Shown one piece after another: positions 45,299-54,524 of a DNA stretch of 64,000 nt. The notes below the pieces were generated by a model that worked only from the letters and a program-made list of their open reading frames with translations, was not told the origin of the DNA and made no database searches. The DNA comes from Phialocephala subalpina (Eukaryota > Ascomycota > Leotiomycetes > Helotiales > Mollisiaceae). The first letter of the stretch is position 1, and each line of letters begins with the position of its first letter. Location of the stretch: NCBI GenBank assembly GCA_900073065.1, contig FJOG01000005.1, forward strand, positions 2,129,731 through 2,193,730, in the 5' to 3' direction. A program made the position numbers and the translations under genes.

Positions 45299-47575
45299 TC
45301 ATCCTAACTTTATCTTCTTTATACTCGTCTCCTCCGTCAAGAACTTCTCTATGACCTCTTCAATCCTCTTGTAAGCATCAGGTACAAACATGAAACCCCC
45401 TCCAGTCTCATCTCCTTGCCCATCACCAGCAACTCTCACGGAAGAAGAGAAATCAAAATGACAAAGCACGACTCGCTCAAACCATCCACCTTCCATCCGC
45501 ATCACGATCATAGCGACCTTCTCACCAAGTAGTAATCCCATCATTTCTCTTGCTGGTAGACATGATTCTGACTCTTCCCACTGGAGTCTGGCATGTGTGG
45601 CAACGATGCTAGGTATAATGATGTGATTCGAAGTGGTTGTGATGTGAATTTCTGGCTTCCCACCACTACTCGAGATGTCTTCTGTAGTAGCTGGTATATA
45701 CACCAAAGAGCAAGAAAAAGTTGAGGCTTCGATATGTATATATTTGTCGCTCCCTGATAGAGACTTCAAGAAGCCCGGTAAAGAAGAATAATCGGGAAAT
45801 GGGACGTGTGTTTCATCAAGATTCTCAATCCATACCTTTGGAGCATAAGGCGGATCAGTAAAGACAGGCTGAAAAATCTCCGGCTCTATCTTTCCCTCCC
45901 ATCCTGCCCAAGTCCAAGATGGGAATATGGATCGTCGTTGGACTTGCTTCGTAGGTATATGGTGGTACCATGCCAAACCTCTGACGAAAGCCCTTTGTGG
46001 CGTTGCACTCGTTCGATCCTGATCTCTAGCAGGATGAATCGCGACACCCATGAAATTTAACACCTTGACCTCTGCTCTCTCGAAAGCTCGAAAGATACCC
46101 TGCATCGCATTCAACTTGTCTTCATGGAATGTCAAATCTCTCGACGTATAATCGGAGATATATGCCATGATAGAACCCGGAGTCGTGCCAGCGAGTTCGT
46201 TGGTAAACGTTCCTCCGTCCATGTATAAGCCGATGTTCCGAATTGATGCCATCGAGGAAGGAGGCATGACTTCAGGGAGATGTGTGGTGTTGCATTGGAA
46301 GGTTATCTGATCATCGGTGAATATCAATCGGCGCTTACTTAGGATACCTTCTTGATAAGTCCAAGCCCTCGATGCCCATTTTGATGCTGTTACAACAGCT
46401 TTGGTATTTGGGAGCGTAGAAATCAGCTCCAGATTCTCGATTTGTAATCGAGCCTGCTGCTTTCGAGAAAGCTTACCGACTCCTGGTAGTCCATAATCAG
46501 GGCCTTGACCAGCTGCGGCGATAATGGTAATCTCAGCGTCTGCATATATTTTGTCCATTTGTTTGATGTGACTCATCCGCTCTTCTTCGTTCTCTTGGTT
46601 GATACAGTATCTGTCAATCCAAATGTATTGCAGTCCGAGATCTAAGGTGACTTGTATGCTATGGTCAATGAGTCTGGGATATCCTTCAGCATCTAAGGAG
46701 GTCTTTGGATTGCTCGACTCTGGCGGCGGTGGACCCCAGACATAAGATAGCGCTACATATTGACAAGGACTCGGAGCGATGATAAGTTGTCTGGTCTTGC
46801 AGTCAATGACTTTGAATCCTGGCAAAAGCTCTTTCTCTGGTTGCTGGCAAGACGGTCCATGATTTATATGACAATTGGAGATGCACTGCCTGGCGAATTC
46901 GATATCGTAGCAGTCGTGATTCAAGGGGCGGAATTGAAACGGTTGAAAGTCTGACGTGGAAGCTGAGTTGACAAGATGAAGGAACATCCCAGACCGATAT
47001 GAAGTGTAGTCACCGTCACCTACAGTCCACCCCAGTAGCCTTGTGTCTTGCCAACCTGGTGGCTGCTCAATCCCACCGGTCGCCGCATCTCCCTTCACTT
47101 TATCAACATCTTCCCCATCCCGCGCATCCAACTCATCCTCTCCTATCACTACATTCAAATTGTCGCTTCGCTCTCCCCATTCTTCCCCACTATCTTCCTC
47201 CCTCAAACTCTTCTCTTCTTCGTCGTCGTCCTGCTCTCCCATTGTCATCTCCTCCCGCGCAGAAAATGAAGTCAGGGACGGCGTCATATATCCACTCTTC
47301 GATGCTTCGTCGACTCCCCTCATCTCCTCCCCATCTCCAGCAAGACTCGCAAGAAGCCTACATAGAGCACAACTACTCGCCCTCATTTCTGGAAGCGAAA
47401 AGCCGAGATCCTGTATGACAAAACCATCGTGTCTCCACTCGCTTGGTAAAGTCGGATCGTAGACGGGGATTTTAAAAGCCAATTCAAGGTCGATTGTTTG
47501 GCAATTGATGCAGAGATCTTCTTTCGAGATTAGGATCGCAGTGGACGAAGAACTATTGATCTTGTGAGATGCCAT
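45299..47575 (-). CDS. HET-domain (heterokaryon incompatibility) protein
   Basis: Intact single-exon frame of 758 residues starting at MASHKINSS. The N-terminal 270 residues include a zinc-ribbon-like CINC start, CALC and an acidic low-complexity stretch (about 80-170). The HET domain (PF06985 type) begins with YVALSYVWG at 273-281, continues with YIWIDRYCINQEN around 317-329 and a predicted helical KIYADAEITIIAAAG, and includes the conserved SKWASRAWTYQEGILSKR and LIFTDDQITFQC. HET proteins act in the cytosol and trigger cell death when incompatible nuclei meet after hyphal fusion, often as TIR-like effectors. Degenerate direct repeats flank the gene on both sides. Confidence 0.93.
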   Translation of the reverse strand: MASHKINSSSSTAILISKEDLCINCQTIDLELAFKIPVYDPTLPSEWRHDGFVIQDLGFSLPEMRASSCALCRLLASLAGDGEEMRGVDEASKSGYMTPSLTSFSAREEMTMGEQDDDEEEKSLREEDSGEEWGERSDNLNVVIGEDELDARDGEDVDKVKGDAATGGIEQPPGWQDTRLLGWTVGDGDYTSYRSGMFLHLVNSASTSDFQPFQFRPLNHDCYDIEFARQCISNCHINHGPSCQQPEKELLPGFKVIDCKTRQLIIAPSPCQYVALSYVWGPPPPESSNPKTSLDAEGYPRLIDHSIQVTLDLGLQYIWIDRYCINQENEEERMSHIKQMDKIYADAEITIIAAAGQGPDYGLPGVGKLSRKQQARLQIENLELISTLPNTKAVVTASKWASRAWTYQEGILSKRRLIFTDDQITFQCNTTHLPEVMPPSSMASIRNIGLYMDGGTFTNELAGTTPGSIMAYISDYTSRDLTFHEDKLNAMQGIFRAFERAEVKVLNFMGVAIHPARDQDRTSATPQRAFVRGLAWYHHIPTKQVQRRSIFPSWTWAGWEGKIEPEIFQPVFTDPPYAPKVWIENLDETHVPFPDYSSLPGFLKSLSGSDKYIHIEASTFSCSLVYIPATTEDISSSGGKPEIHITTTSNHIIIPSIVATHARLQWEESESCLPAREMMGLLLGEKVAMIVMRMEGGWFERVVLCHFDFSSSVRVAGDGQGDETGGGFMFVPDAYKRIEEVIEKFLTEETSIKKIKLG

Positions 47576-48203
47576 CCTTTTCGAAATTCCACAGCTTTCT
47601 ACACTGATTTGTGCAGACAGTCACGAATAAAAGGTAGGCTCTTGAGAAACAGTCATGATACAGAAAATCAAGACAATATCATGATCTTTGTCGCGAAAGG
47701 TGTGGAGGTCTGGCTAGATGTGTAATTGGATGGTGAGGTGCCAACGCATTTGAAAAGCCTGAGCTGAACTTAGCTGAACCCGAAAGGATGTTGTGGCTGA
47801 AACTAGAACTTCGCGTAAGTGGCCACACCGTGCATTGAGCTGAAATCTTTGCTAATCGTCCCGCTCTCACATAACAGTTACCAGCGGTCATATAAATTTC
47901 GAGCTAGAGGCTTCGTGATGTCCATTTGCTTAAGGTTAACTTTCTTTCGTCTCCGCCAAGGCTTCAGGAGCCCTGTAACTCTCTGATTTGTAACCGGGTC
48001 CTTTCATAACACCATTCCCCTGATTTTACTAAACGACCTTTTATAATGTTAATAATATTAGCAATTTTTTTTAATTTAATTATATATTCCAATTTCAAGA
48101 TATTTATCTTATTCTTTCCAATCGCGCGGATTTTTAAGGAAATATCGTAACCAGGTATTAACTAGAACGAAAGTCCAACTAAGAACCACTAGCCCGAACG
48201 AAC
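47576..48203. other. Intergenic region with small AT-rich patch and repeat
   Basis: Upstream region of the HET gene. From about 48030 to 48120 it becomes very AT-rich, followed by the right repeat copy. No gene. Confidence 0.5.
48127..48188. repeat. Degenerate direct repeat, right copy
   Basis: Partner of 45125-45184, also beginning cgtaaccaggta and in the same orientation, adjoining an AT-rich patch. Probably a remnant of a mobile element end or a duplicated segment. Confidence 0.6.
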
Positions 48204-49115
48204 TCAGTTTGTAAGATACATTGGCACGACGCACTTCCACAGATCTCGTATAAAAGCTCCTCCTTCTTCAATCATCTTTATGAACAGAGGATGCTCCGAT
48301 ATAACCTCAGCGTTAGCAGCCACGTATTGACAAATCAATCTTCTCAACTCATCGATCCCAGTGTTCAAATCTGGCGTGTTCTCTTCCGAGTAGACGTACC
48401 GCGCAAGCTTGATGATGTTGGTAACTTTCGGTCCGTCGAGCTGGAGCATGCTTAAAGTCTGGTGGAGCTTGACTAGCGTCAATCTCTTGAGACTTTCGAC
48501 TCCCCATTTCTCCGCCAAGACATAGAGTGAGGCGTGAGTGAGAAGTACCTCGCCAATATTCTCGTTGGAGCCTTCGCTCACGGCAGGATCACAGGTATGT
48601 GCAAAGTTGGATCGCGGTTTGAGGAGGGTATAGGTAAGAGACTTGAAGGCTTTTGAACGATCGCGAAGTATCTGCTTCTTGGAACGACCAAATGAGCCCC
48701 AGCCGTTGCTGGCCACTTCAGCTGGCTGCTCTTCCACACTCTCCTCCACTGCCTCCGCCGCCGGCCATTCGTTTGTATCATGCCGAAGGCTCTGATCGCT
48801 CGCTTTCACAATCATCACTGGGACCGAATAATCTCCTGTATACGCGAATTGGATGAATCGTATGAAGGTCTCTTGGTCGACGTCCTTCCATGTTGCCTCG
48901 CCAGCTAAACTCTCTGACATCTTTCCTTGCATCAACGTAGTTAATGCAGTGGACAGATCTGCGAGCGCCTGTTCGTGGACCACGATTGGAACCTTATCCG
49001 CGCCGATGATGAATTTAAAAAGCCGAGAGAGGACAATCCTAGAAGGAGACGTTAGTGGTTAGGATCACGAATATGTAAAATCAGGGGACACGAACGTTTC
49101 GAACGAGGATGACAT
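48204..49115 (-). CDS. BTB/POZ domain protein
   Basis: Two exons (49115-49096, 49038-48204; intron 57 nt, GTTCGT..TTCTAG with CTAAC branch) give 284 residues. The N-terminal BTB fold is recognisable: FKFIIGADKVPIVVHEQALAD, then LMQGKMSES, and FIRFIQFAYTGDY (about 8-75). A low-complexity acidic insert follows, then a BACK-like helical part (HASLYVLAEKWGVESLKRL) around 165-190. Fungal BTB proteins of this type are small, highly duplicated and often neighbours of HET and STAND genes; they mediate dimerisation or act as Cullin-3 adaptors. No MATH, kelch or DNA-binding domain is attached. Confidence 0.88.
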
Positions 49116-49603
49116 CTTGGATTTAGTTACAAGAGTCAGAAACCAGGGCTTAGTGCTTCTCAGATCAAGGTCCTCGGTGAGCTGAGGTTAGCCCCTGTTT
49201 AGATAAAGTTTGATAGAGGAGCTGCGTTAGTAAACGACATGTGAAGTGGGTGCGGCATTAAAGCAATCATACGTGTCAAGTCGTGGTTGCAGCAGACCTG
49301 CAGATGAGAGTGCCATTTATTGGATACACTCCTTAGCACATTTAGTTTTCAACCTGATGGGCGGTGGTACCCCTCACCGCCATGCTGCGGAACGCGAGGG
49401 CCGAAAATAAGACAGACTGGCGGAGGGAAGAAGTATATGGGGATTCAAAATACTTGCTAGATCACAGAGCATAGTTTTTCAATAGCCTTGTATGGCCCTA
49501 ACTGTCGGAGCATCCCGTGACAGCATGTGACACGGAGAATGAAAGCCGCTGTCAGCCCTATCATCAGCATTCATTGTCGAGAGAGCTTTCGACGAGAGCC
49601 ATA
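49116..49603. other. Intergenic region
   Basis: Promoter side of the BTB gene and of the broken SesA gene; nothing else recognised. Confidence 0.4.
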
Positions 49604-50044
49604 ATGGCTGAGGCGCTCGCTGTAGTAAGTCTTGTGTCCTTAATTGTGCAGTTCGTAGACTTCTCGACCAAAATAGTAAACCGTCTCGACGACTTCGCTA
49701 CCTCGATCGGAAAAGTCCCGAGAGCATTTCGAATAATCAAAACAGAGCCGCCTCTCATTACTGATAGTTTGAGGCGAGTATAAGAGCTAATCAAATCTGG
49801 AAGCCTGGATCCCATTACCGTTGGGGCGGTGGACAATGTGATCACAAGTTGCCAACAAGAGATAATACGCCTTGAGATTATTCTTGATAAGACAGTACCT
49901 TCAGCCGAAGATTCATTATGGTTTCGGAGGAAGAAATCGCTGTTGAGTTTGCGTAAGGATAAGCAGGTTGATGAGATTACAGTCTCACTTGGAAAATATG
50001 TCCAGATCTTGACACTATATCAAGCAATTGAGGGTCGGGGCTAG
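49604..50044 (+). pseudogene. Broken STAND N-terminal (SesA-like) domain
   Basis: The frame starts at MAEALAVVSLVSLIVQFVDF, the typical start of the SesA-like N-terminal domain (NACHT/NB-ARC N-terminal family) of fungal NOD-like receptors. It continues with STKIVNRLDDFATSIG and VPRAFRIIKTE. A TAA at 49781-49783 interrupts it; the same frame goes on with SCQQEIIRLEIILDKT, LLSLRKDKQVDEIT and KYVQILTLYQAIEG before stopping at 50044. Only the roughly 145-residue N-terminal module remains; no NACHT or repeat domain follows, and the sequence turns AT-rich within 20 bp. It is either a truncated receptor or a stand-alone module inactivated by a CAA-to-TAA change. Confidence 0.75.
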
Positions 50045-50059
50045 ATACCCAGCTTTTGT

Positions 50060-50285
50060 AACTATAGTCATAGCGTATGAAGCAATAATACTTTACTTTC
50101 ATTCCATTTGATAAAAACCCTAATTTTATTGAACGGAAAAATATATTTGATTAAATTACGAATATTTTAAAGTTAAGAAGGGAAATCAATCAAAAATAAC
50201 TTTATTCGGTGTAAGTATTTACAAAATTTGAAAATAATTAATAAAAGTATTATTGAGAAATAACTATATAAAGTAGGAGAGTAGA
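50060..50285. repeat. AT-rich, RIP-like block
   Basis: About 225 bp strongly biased to A/T, beginning just after the broken SesA domain. Consistent with RIP-mutated repeat DNA that may have replaced the rest of the receptor gene. Confidence 0.6.
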
Positions 50286-50524
50286 AAGTGGCAGTGAGCT
50301 AAGCAAGGTGGCCGGAATAAGGGGATAGCCAGAATGGAGGGGCACGGACTTATATAAACGTCCCTTTGTTCTTAGATTTCGTCTCGCATCCGTCTGGTAG
50401 TAGTGAATACTAAGGATAAGGAAGGGTAAAGTTGAACTTCCGGAACTAAGCCAGACTCTTACTCACTCCCGCCTCCTTACTGCCGCTAAGCAATATTTTA
50501 AGTTGTGCACGCATACAGTTTGTA

Positions 50525-50640
50525 ATGCTGATTGACCACAGACCGCAGAACCATGTAATTCAGAGACGGAAACTCTCGGACAAAAATTGACAAGGAAAGT
50601 CTGTTTGGCAGCAGAAAAAGTGCATTTGCAAAGATAAGCA
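50525..50640. repeat. Diverged duplicated segment, copy 1
   Basis: The clearest part, around 50600-50635, reads ctgtttggcagcagaaaa and tgcatttgcaaaga; it matches copy 2 near 51352-51386 with mostly transition differences. Confidence 0.5.
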
Positions 50641-51279
50641 GGAAGTTTGGAGGAGAAAGACCAGAAGAGGGAGTATTTCGTGTCGTGTCGGACTTACTGG
50701 TGAATTGTATTAAGAACGGGATACCTACGAGCAAAAGACTCCCGCCTGGGGGTTGGTGAAAACACATATCTCCAGGTTCACCCTCAAACCACTTAGGATG
50801 CTGCATCATTTTATACTGTACTTAACTCCAGTCCTGCAGTTTGCAAATGATGTTCCTTCTGTTACAACGTGTCAATCTCATCCCCTTCTCGATGTCAACT
50901 GCCCCTATAAAAGCTGATCCGGGCCGCGTGAATATTCCGAAAAGTGAGGATAGAAGGCATTCGAACTAAAGAAGGATTCACCAAGCGCTTCATAGAGAAG
51001 TTGCTTTCGTTTGATACAGAGTTCTGCTCGTTGCGCAATGCTGAGAAGAGTGAATTGAAATTTGATGTGATGAATACGCAAAGCATCAATCGCAGGAATT
51101 GCATCGAAGCCAACAAGGTATATAAACGGCGCTCCCAAGTCTTCTTGTCCCTATCCACCCTGAACGACATCACCATGTTTTGCAGTTAGGGCCCAACGTC
51201 GGACAACCGTAAACACAAGAATGTTTATGCCAATGCGGCTCGCTTCTGCTGGAAGATACGTGAAGCTCATTCGCAGGTA

Positions 51280-51395
51280 CGTGAAGCTGACCAAAGACCT
51301 AACAAAGTCAGACTCGGGAATTCCCCAAGGGTAATTGACTGTGCAACCAAACCCTGTTTGACAGCAGAAAATGCGCACTTGCGAGACCAAACGAG
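51280..51395. repeat. Diverged duplicated segment, copy 2
   Basis: Same orientation as copy 1, reading ctgtttgacagcagaaaa and tgcgcacttgcgaga. Neither copy has an intact gene; on the minus strand both give fragments like FLL.NR, so they may be pieces of a decayed gene pair. Confidence 0.5.
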
Positions 51396-51768
51396 AAGCC
51401 TGTGTATGAGGGAAGCAGGCGTGATAGAAAAAGAAGGGCATAAGTGAGTGGGAAAATTTGTCCAGCATTCTGATCTTCCAACCAGTCCTAGACACTCTCA
51501 GCCACAGTTGGGCTGGGATGGAAATCTCGAACAATAGAAGCCTTGGCAAAAGAAGCATATCCCTAAAGTTCCAAGAGAAGCTAGGACATTAAAGTGCCGT
51601 ATGCACTAAATTGTAGAAATACAGAGAAAGGATATCCTATGACCAAAATGCTCCTCGACCATGAAGACAGTCGAGTGACCAAGGTGTATTCGCCCAGAAA
51701 CCCACTCCAAACGCCTCATTATGTATACAGTCCCGAACTCCCTTCCATCGTCAATCGTGCTTTCCCAT

Positions 51769-52824
51769 TCATCCACTTCTCGGCGTCGACATCGTCTTCG
51801 GTGTCTCCAACTCATGATAATCACTCGTACTTCCCAACTCCACCGGACTCCTCTTCTCCGCATTCTCTAACTCCTGCGGCGGCGCTGGCGTTTGTAGATT
51901 AGCAGGAGTCATAGGATTCCAGGCTTGCTGCATAGCCATCTGCGCTTGAGCATACTCAGCTCCTTGCCTATAGCCATTCTGTTCTCGAGGCCAGGCCCCT
52001 CCATTGTGATGATGATGGTGAGCCGCATACGCTTGATCGCCTCTCCATTGACTTGGATCGTCCCCGTATCCGTTCTCGGAGGAGTTATTCGATGTTGGCT
52101 TGTAGGTGTTGCTGTTTCTCCGACGACGCCACCAGAAGAGGAATCCCAATGCCCCAGCTCCGATCGCGACAGCTGCAACACCAACCCCGATTCCTGCTTG
52201 CGCACCTGTGGACAGACCCGATGACCCCGAATTCGTAGACGTGGCTGCCGCGGAAGTCGAAGTGCTCGTGGCAGATGCAGTATTGGATGTCGGTGTCGCA
52301 GAAGTCGACATCGTAGTTGAAGCCGAAGCCGTCGAACTCAGACTCGAAATATCCGCACTCGTAGCGATCACCTTTTGAGCAGGGACCGTAGCTTCAATAG
52401 TCGCGGCCGGGACACTGAACAATTGCGCGGAAGTGGAGCAACAGCTCAAGTCTCCTGGATCATTGGGCGTGAGGTCACAGCAGTAGTTCGTACCTCCAAT
52501 TCCATCGCAAGGTCGAACGCCCAACGCGTTCTGTGTAATGCTCATGCAAGCGTGAAGGCATGCTGGATCATTCCATGTTGGATCTGTACATCCGAGTCGA
52601 ATCCAATCTATTACTCCGTTCGATACCTTCTGACAGACGCCGTTGGACCAGCAGACTGAGCCTATTTCGCAACAGGTTGAGTGGCCTGATGTGGCGTTGT
52701 TGCACCTGTATGCTCCAGGAGCGAGGGTGCCATCTGGAAGGTAGCACGTTGCCGAGACGAGGGAAGTGATAAATGGGAAGGAAAGGAGGATTTGTAGAGA
52801 TAATCTCGGCATGATGAACTTCAT
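51769..52824 (-). CDS. Cys-rich cell-surface protein with one TM helix
   Basis: Frame of 351 residues from MKFIMPRLSL (52824); the frame opens slightly upstream without ATG. A signal peptide (about 1-25, ending VSA) is followed by a Cys-rich ectodomain (about 15 cysteines in 26-140), a Ser/Thr/Ala-rich stalk (about 155-205), one membrane helix (AGIGVGVAAVAIGAGALGFL) with a WWRRRR stop-transfer, and a cytosolic tail containing a run of five histidines and many Gln/Pro residues. This layout is that of fungal plasma-membrane stress-sensor-like proteins (Mid2/WSC style). No known signalling motif is seen in the tail. Confidence 0.8.
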   Translation of the reverse strand: MKFIMPRLSLQILLSFPFITSLVSATCYLPDGTLAPGAYRCNNATSGHSTCCEIGSVCWSNGVCQKVSNGVIDWIRLGCTDPTWNDPACLHACMSITQNALGVRPCDGIGGTNYCCDLTPNDPGDLSCCSTSAQLFSVPAATIEATVPAQKVIATSADISSLSSTASASTTMSTSATPTSNTASATSTSTSAAATSTNSGSSGLSTGAQAGIGVGVAAVAIGAGALGFLFWWRRRRNSNTYKPTSNNSSENGYGDDPSQWRGDQAYAAHHHHHNGGAWPREQNGYRQGAEYAQAQMAMQQAWNPMTPANLQTPAPPQELENAEKRSPVELGSTSDYHELETPKTMSTPRSG

Positions 52825-54524
52825 GAATCCCGTCTCTGGAATAAATGACAGCAAGTATCGTTAGGAGAGGATGAAAGAGAAGAAACGGGAACCAAGGAAA
52901 GGGGGATCTTGGGATATGCTTAGAGGAATACCCAGCCTTAACCATCGATCTTCATCTTTGCGAGAGGGGAGCTGAGCATCTTGTTTGAATGAAGCAATGA
53001 TCCATCGCTTGGCCTGCAAGGCTTGAGACTGCGCCGCCACCAAAGCCAGTTTGCCGCTGTCAAGACCACCCCGCCGATCCATCGCGTAACAATTGAGGGG
53101 ACGGTTGGACGGGCTGGCCCGAGATTATATTTAAGTTTGTTTCAAGCGCAAATCCTGCCGCCTTTGTTCCAGATATCGTGGTCAGACCACAGAGTGGTGC
53201 TGTGTAAGGTTCGCCCATCCAAGTCAAGATGTGGTTTGATTGACTCTCTCTCTTGTTTCAGCTTGCCCCGTAAAAACAGCCCTGTATGACTTTTCTCCAC
53301 CCTTCGTCCATGAAGCGCATTGCGGGCAATCGCGACTGCACTGCCCCTTGAGGGCGAGTGGACAGGGGCGCACTGTGTATTTTAAGAAGGCTCGCCTTCT
53401 GACTGGGCATATATATCCTGATTCTAACTCGAGTCGGCCTTAGAAGTCAGGTTCTAAAAGAGAAAATTAAGGTTATTTACACTTATATTCTACGAATTAT
53501 ATTTGATTGCCTAGCGTAGCGTAAAGTAGATATAACTTTAAACCCCCGCCCGCTGAAAATCATGTAGTTAAAGTATAAGGTAGAAAATCAAAGTTTATTT
53601 CGAATTTCGAGTTTAAAAATTAAAAATTAAGAATTAAATTTTTTTAAAAAGAATTCTTTTAATTTATTTTATTTTAAATTAAATTTTATATTATATATAT
53701 TAAATTAGCCTTTTAAAGTTAATTCCGTTTATAGTTTATAAAATATAAAAATAAATAATTCGATATTTAATTTTTATTAAAATAATTAATTTAAATAAAA
53801 TCCAAATAATTTTTTTTTTAAATATTTTAAATATTTAAATTAATAAGAAATATCAAAATATTAACGTTTTGAATTTTATTTTACGAGTTTATATTATATT
53901 AATTTTTTTATAAAATTTTATAATAAATTTATATATAAAAGATTTTTAATTAAAAGAATATTTATATAATTAAATTTTAAATTAAATTGGAGGGTTTTTT
54001 TTTAAAATTTTTTGATATTTATATTAAAAATTTTAATTAATATATAAAGTTTTTATTATTTGATAAAATTTACTTTAGAAAATATTAATTAATTATATTA
54101 ATTTTAATTTTAATTATAATTATCAAAAAATAAAAATTTAATTTAATTTAAATTTAATAATATAAATATTTTATTAATTGAATACTTTTTAAATATAAAA
54201 TTTTTATAAAATTTTATTAGAAAATAAAATTAATACGACTTTTTAAAATTTAAAGCTTAATGTAACCGGTATTTTAATGAGGCCCGTCGGAGCGGTAAAA
54301 CGTTTTTCCAAGCGATTTAACTTATCAAATACAAGTAATTAACTAATTTAATTATAATTGGTCCCTTGGGGAATTTGAAGCTTGGCCTAACAATCCATTG
54401 GTCAATTCCATCAACAGTTGGCTATCCTATTGCGATAGCGGCTGTTGACCATTGGGTACTCGGCTAGGTAGATTCTGCTGCTCCGTTGCTGCTATGCTTG
54501 TTGCACGGGACTTGGAAACTGCTG
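52825..54524. other. Intergenic region dominated by an AT-rich block
   Basis: 52825-53450 is ordinary sequence without a recognised gene. From about 53455 to 54360 it is almost pure A/T. Confidence 0.55.
53455..54360. repeat. Long AT-rich, RIP-like block
   Basis: About 0.9 kb of A/T-dominated DNA with only small GC islands (for example near 53545 and 54285). No coding frame survives. Typical of a transposon remnant saturated by RIP in ascomycetes; the element type is not recognisable. Confidence 0.75.

Larger units (their letters stand above)
50045..51768. other. Intergenic region: AT-rich block plus two related degenerate segments
   Basis: 50060-50285 is AT-rich. Two similar segments follow (50525-50640 and 51280-51395). 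Two TATATAAA boxes (about 50350 and 51119) are present but no gene start follows either. No intact gene. Confidence 0.45.
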
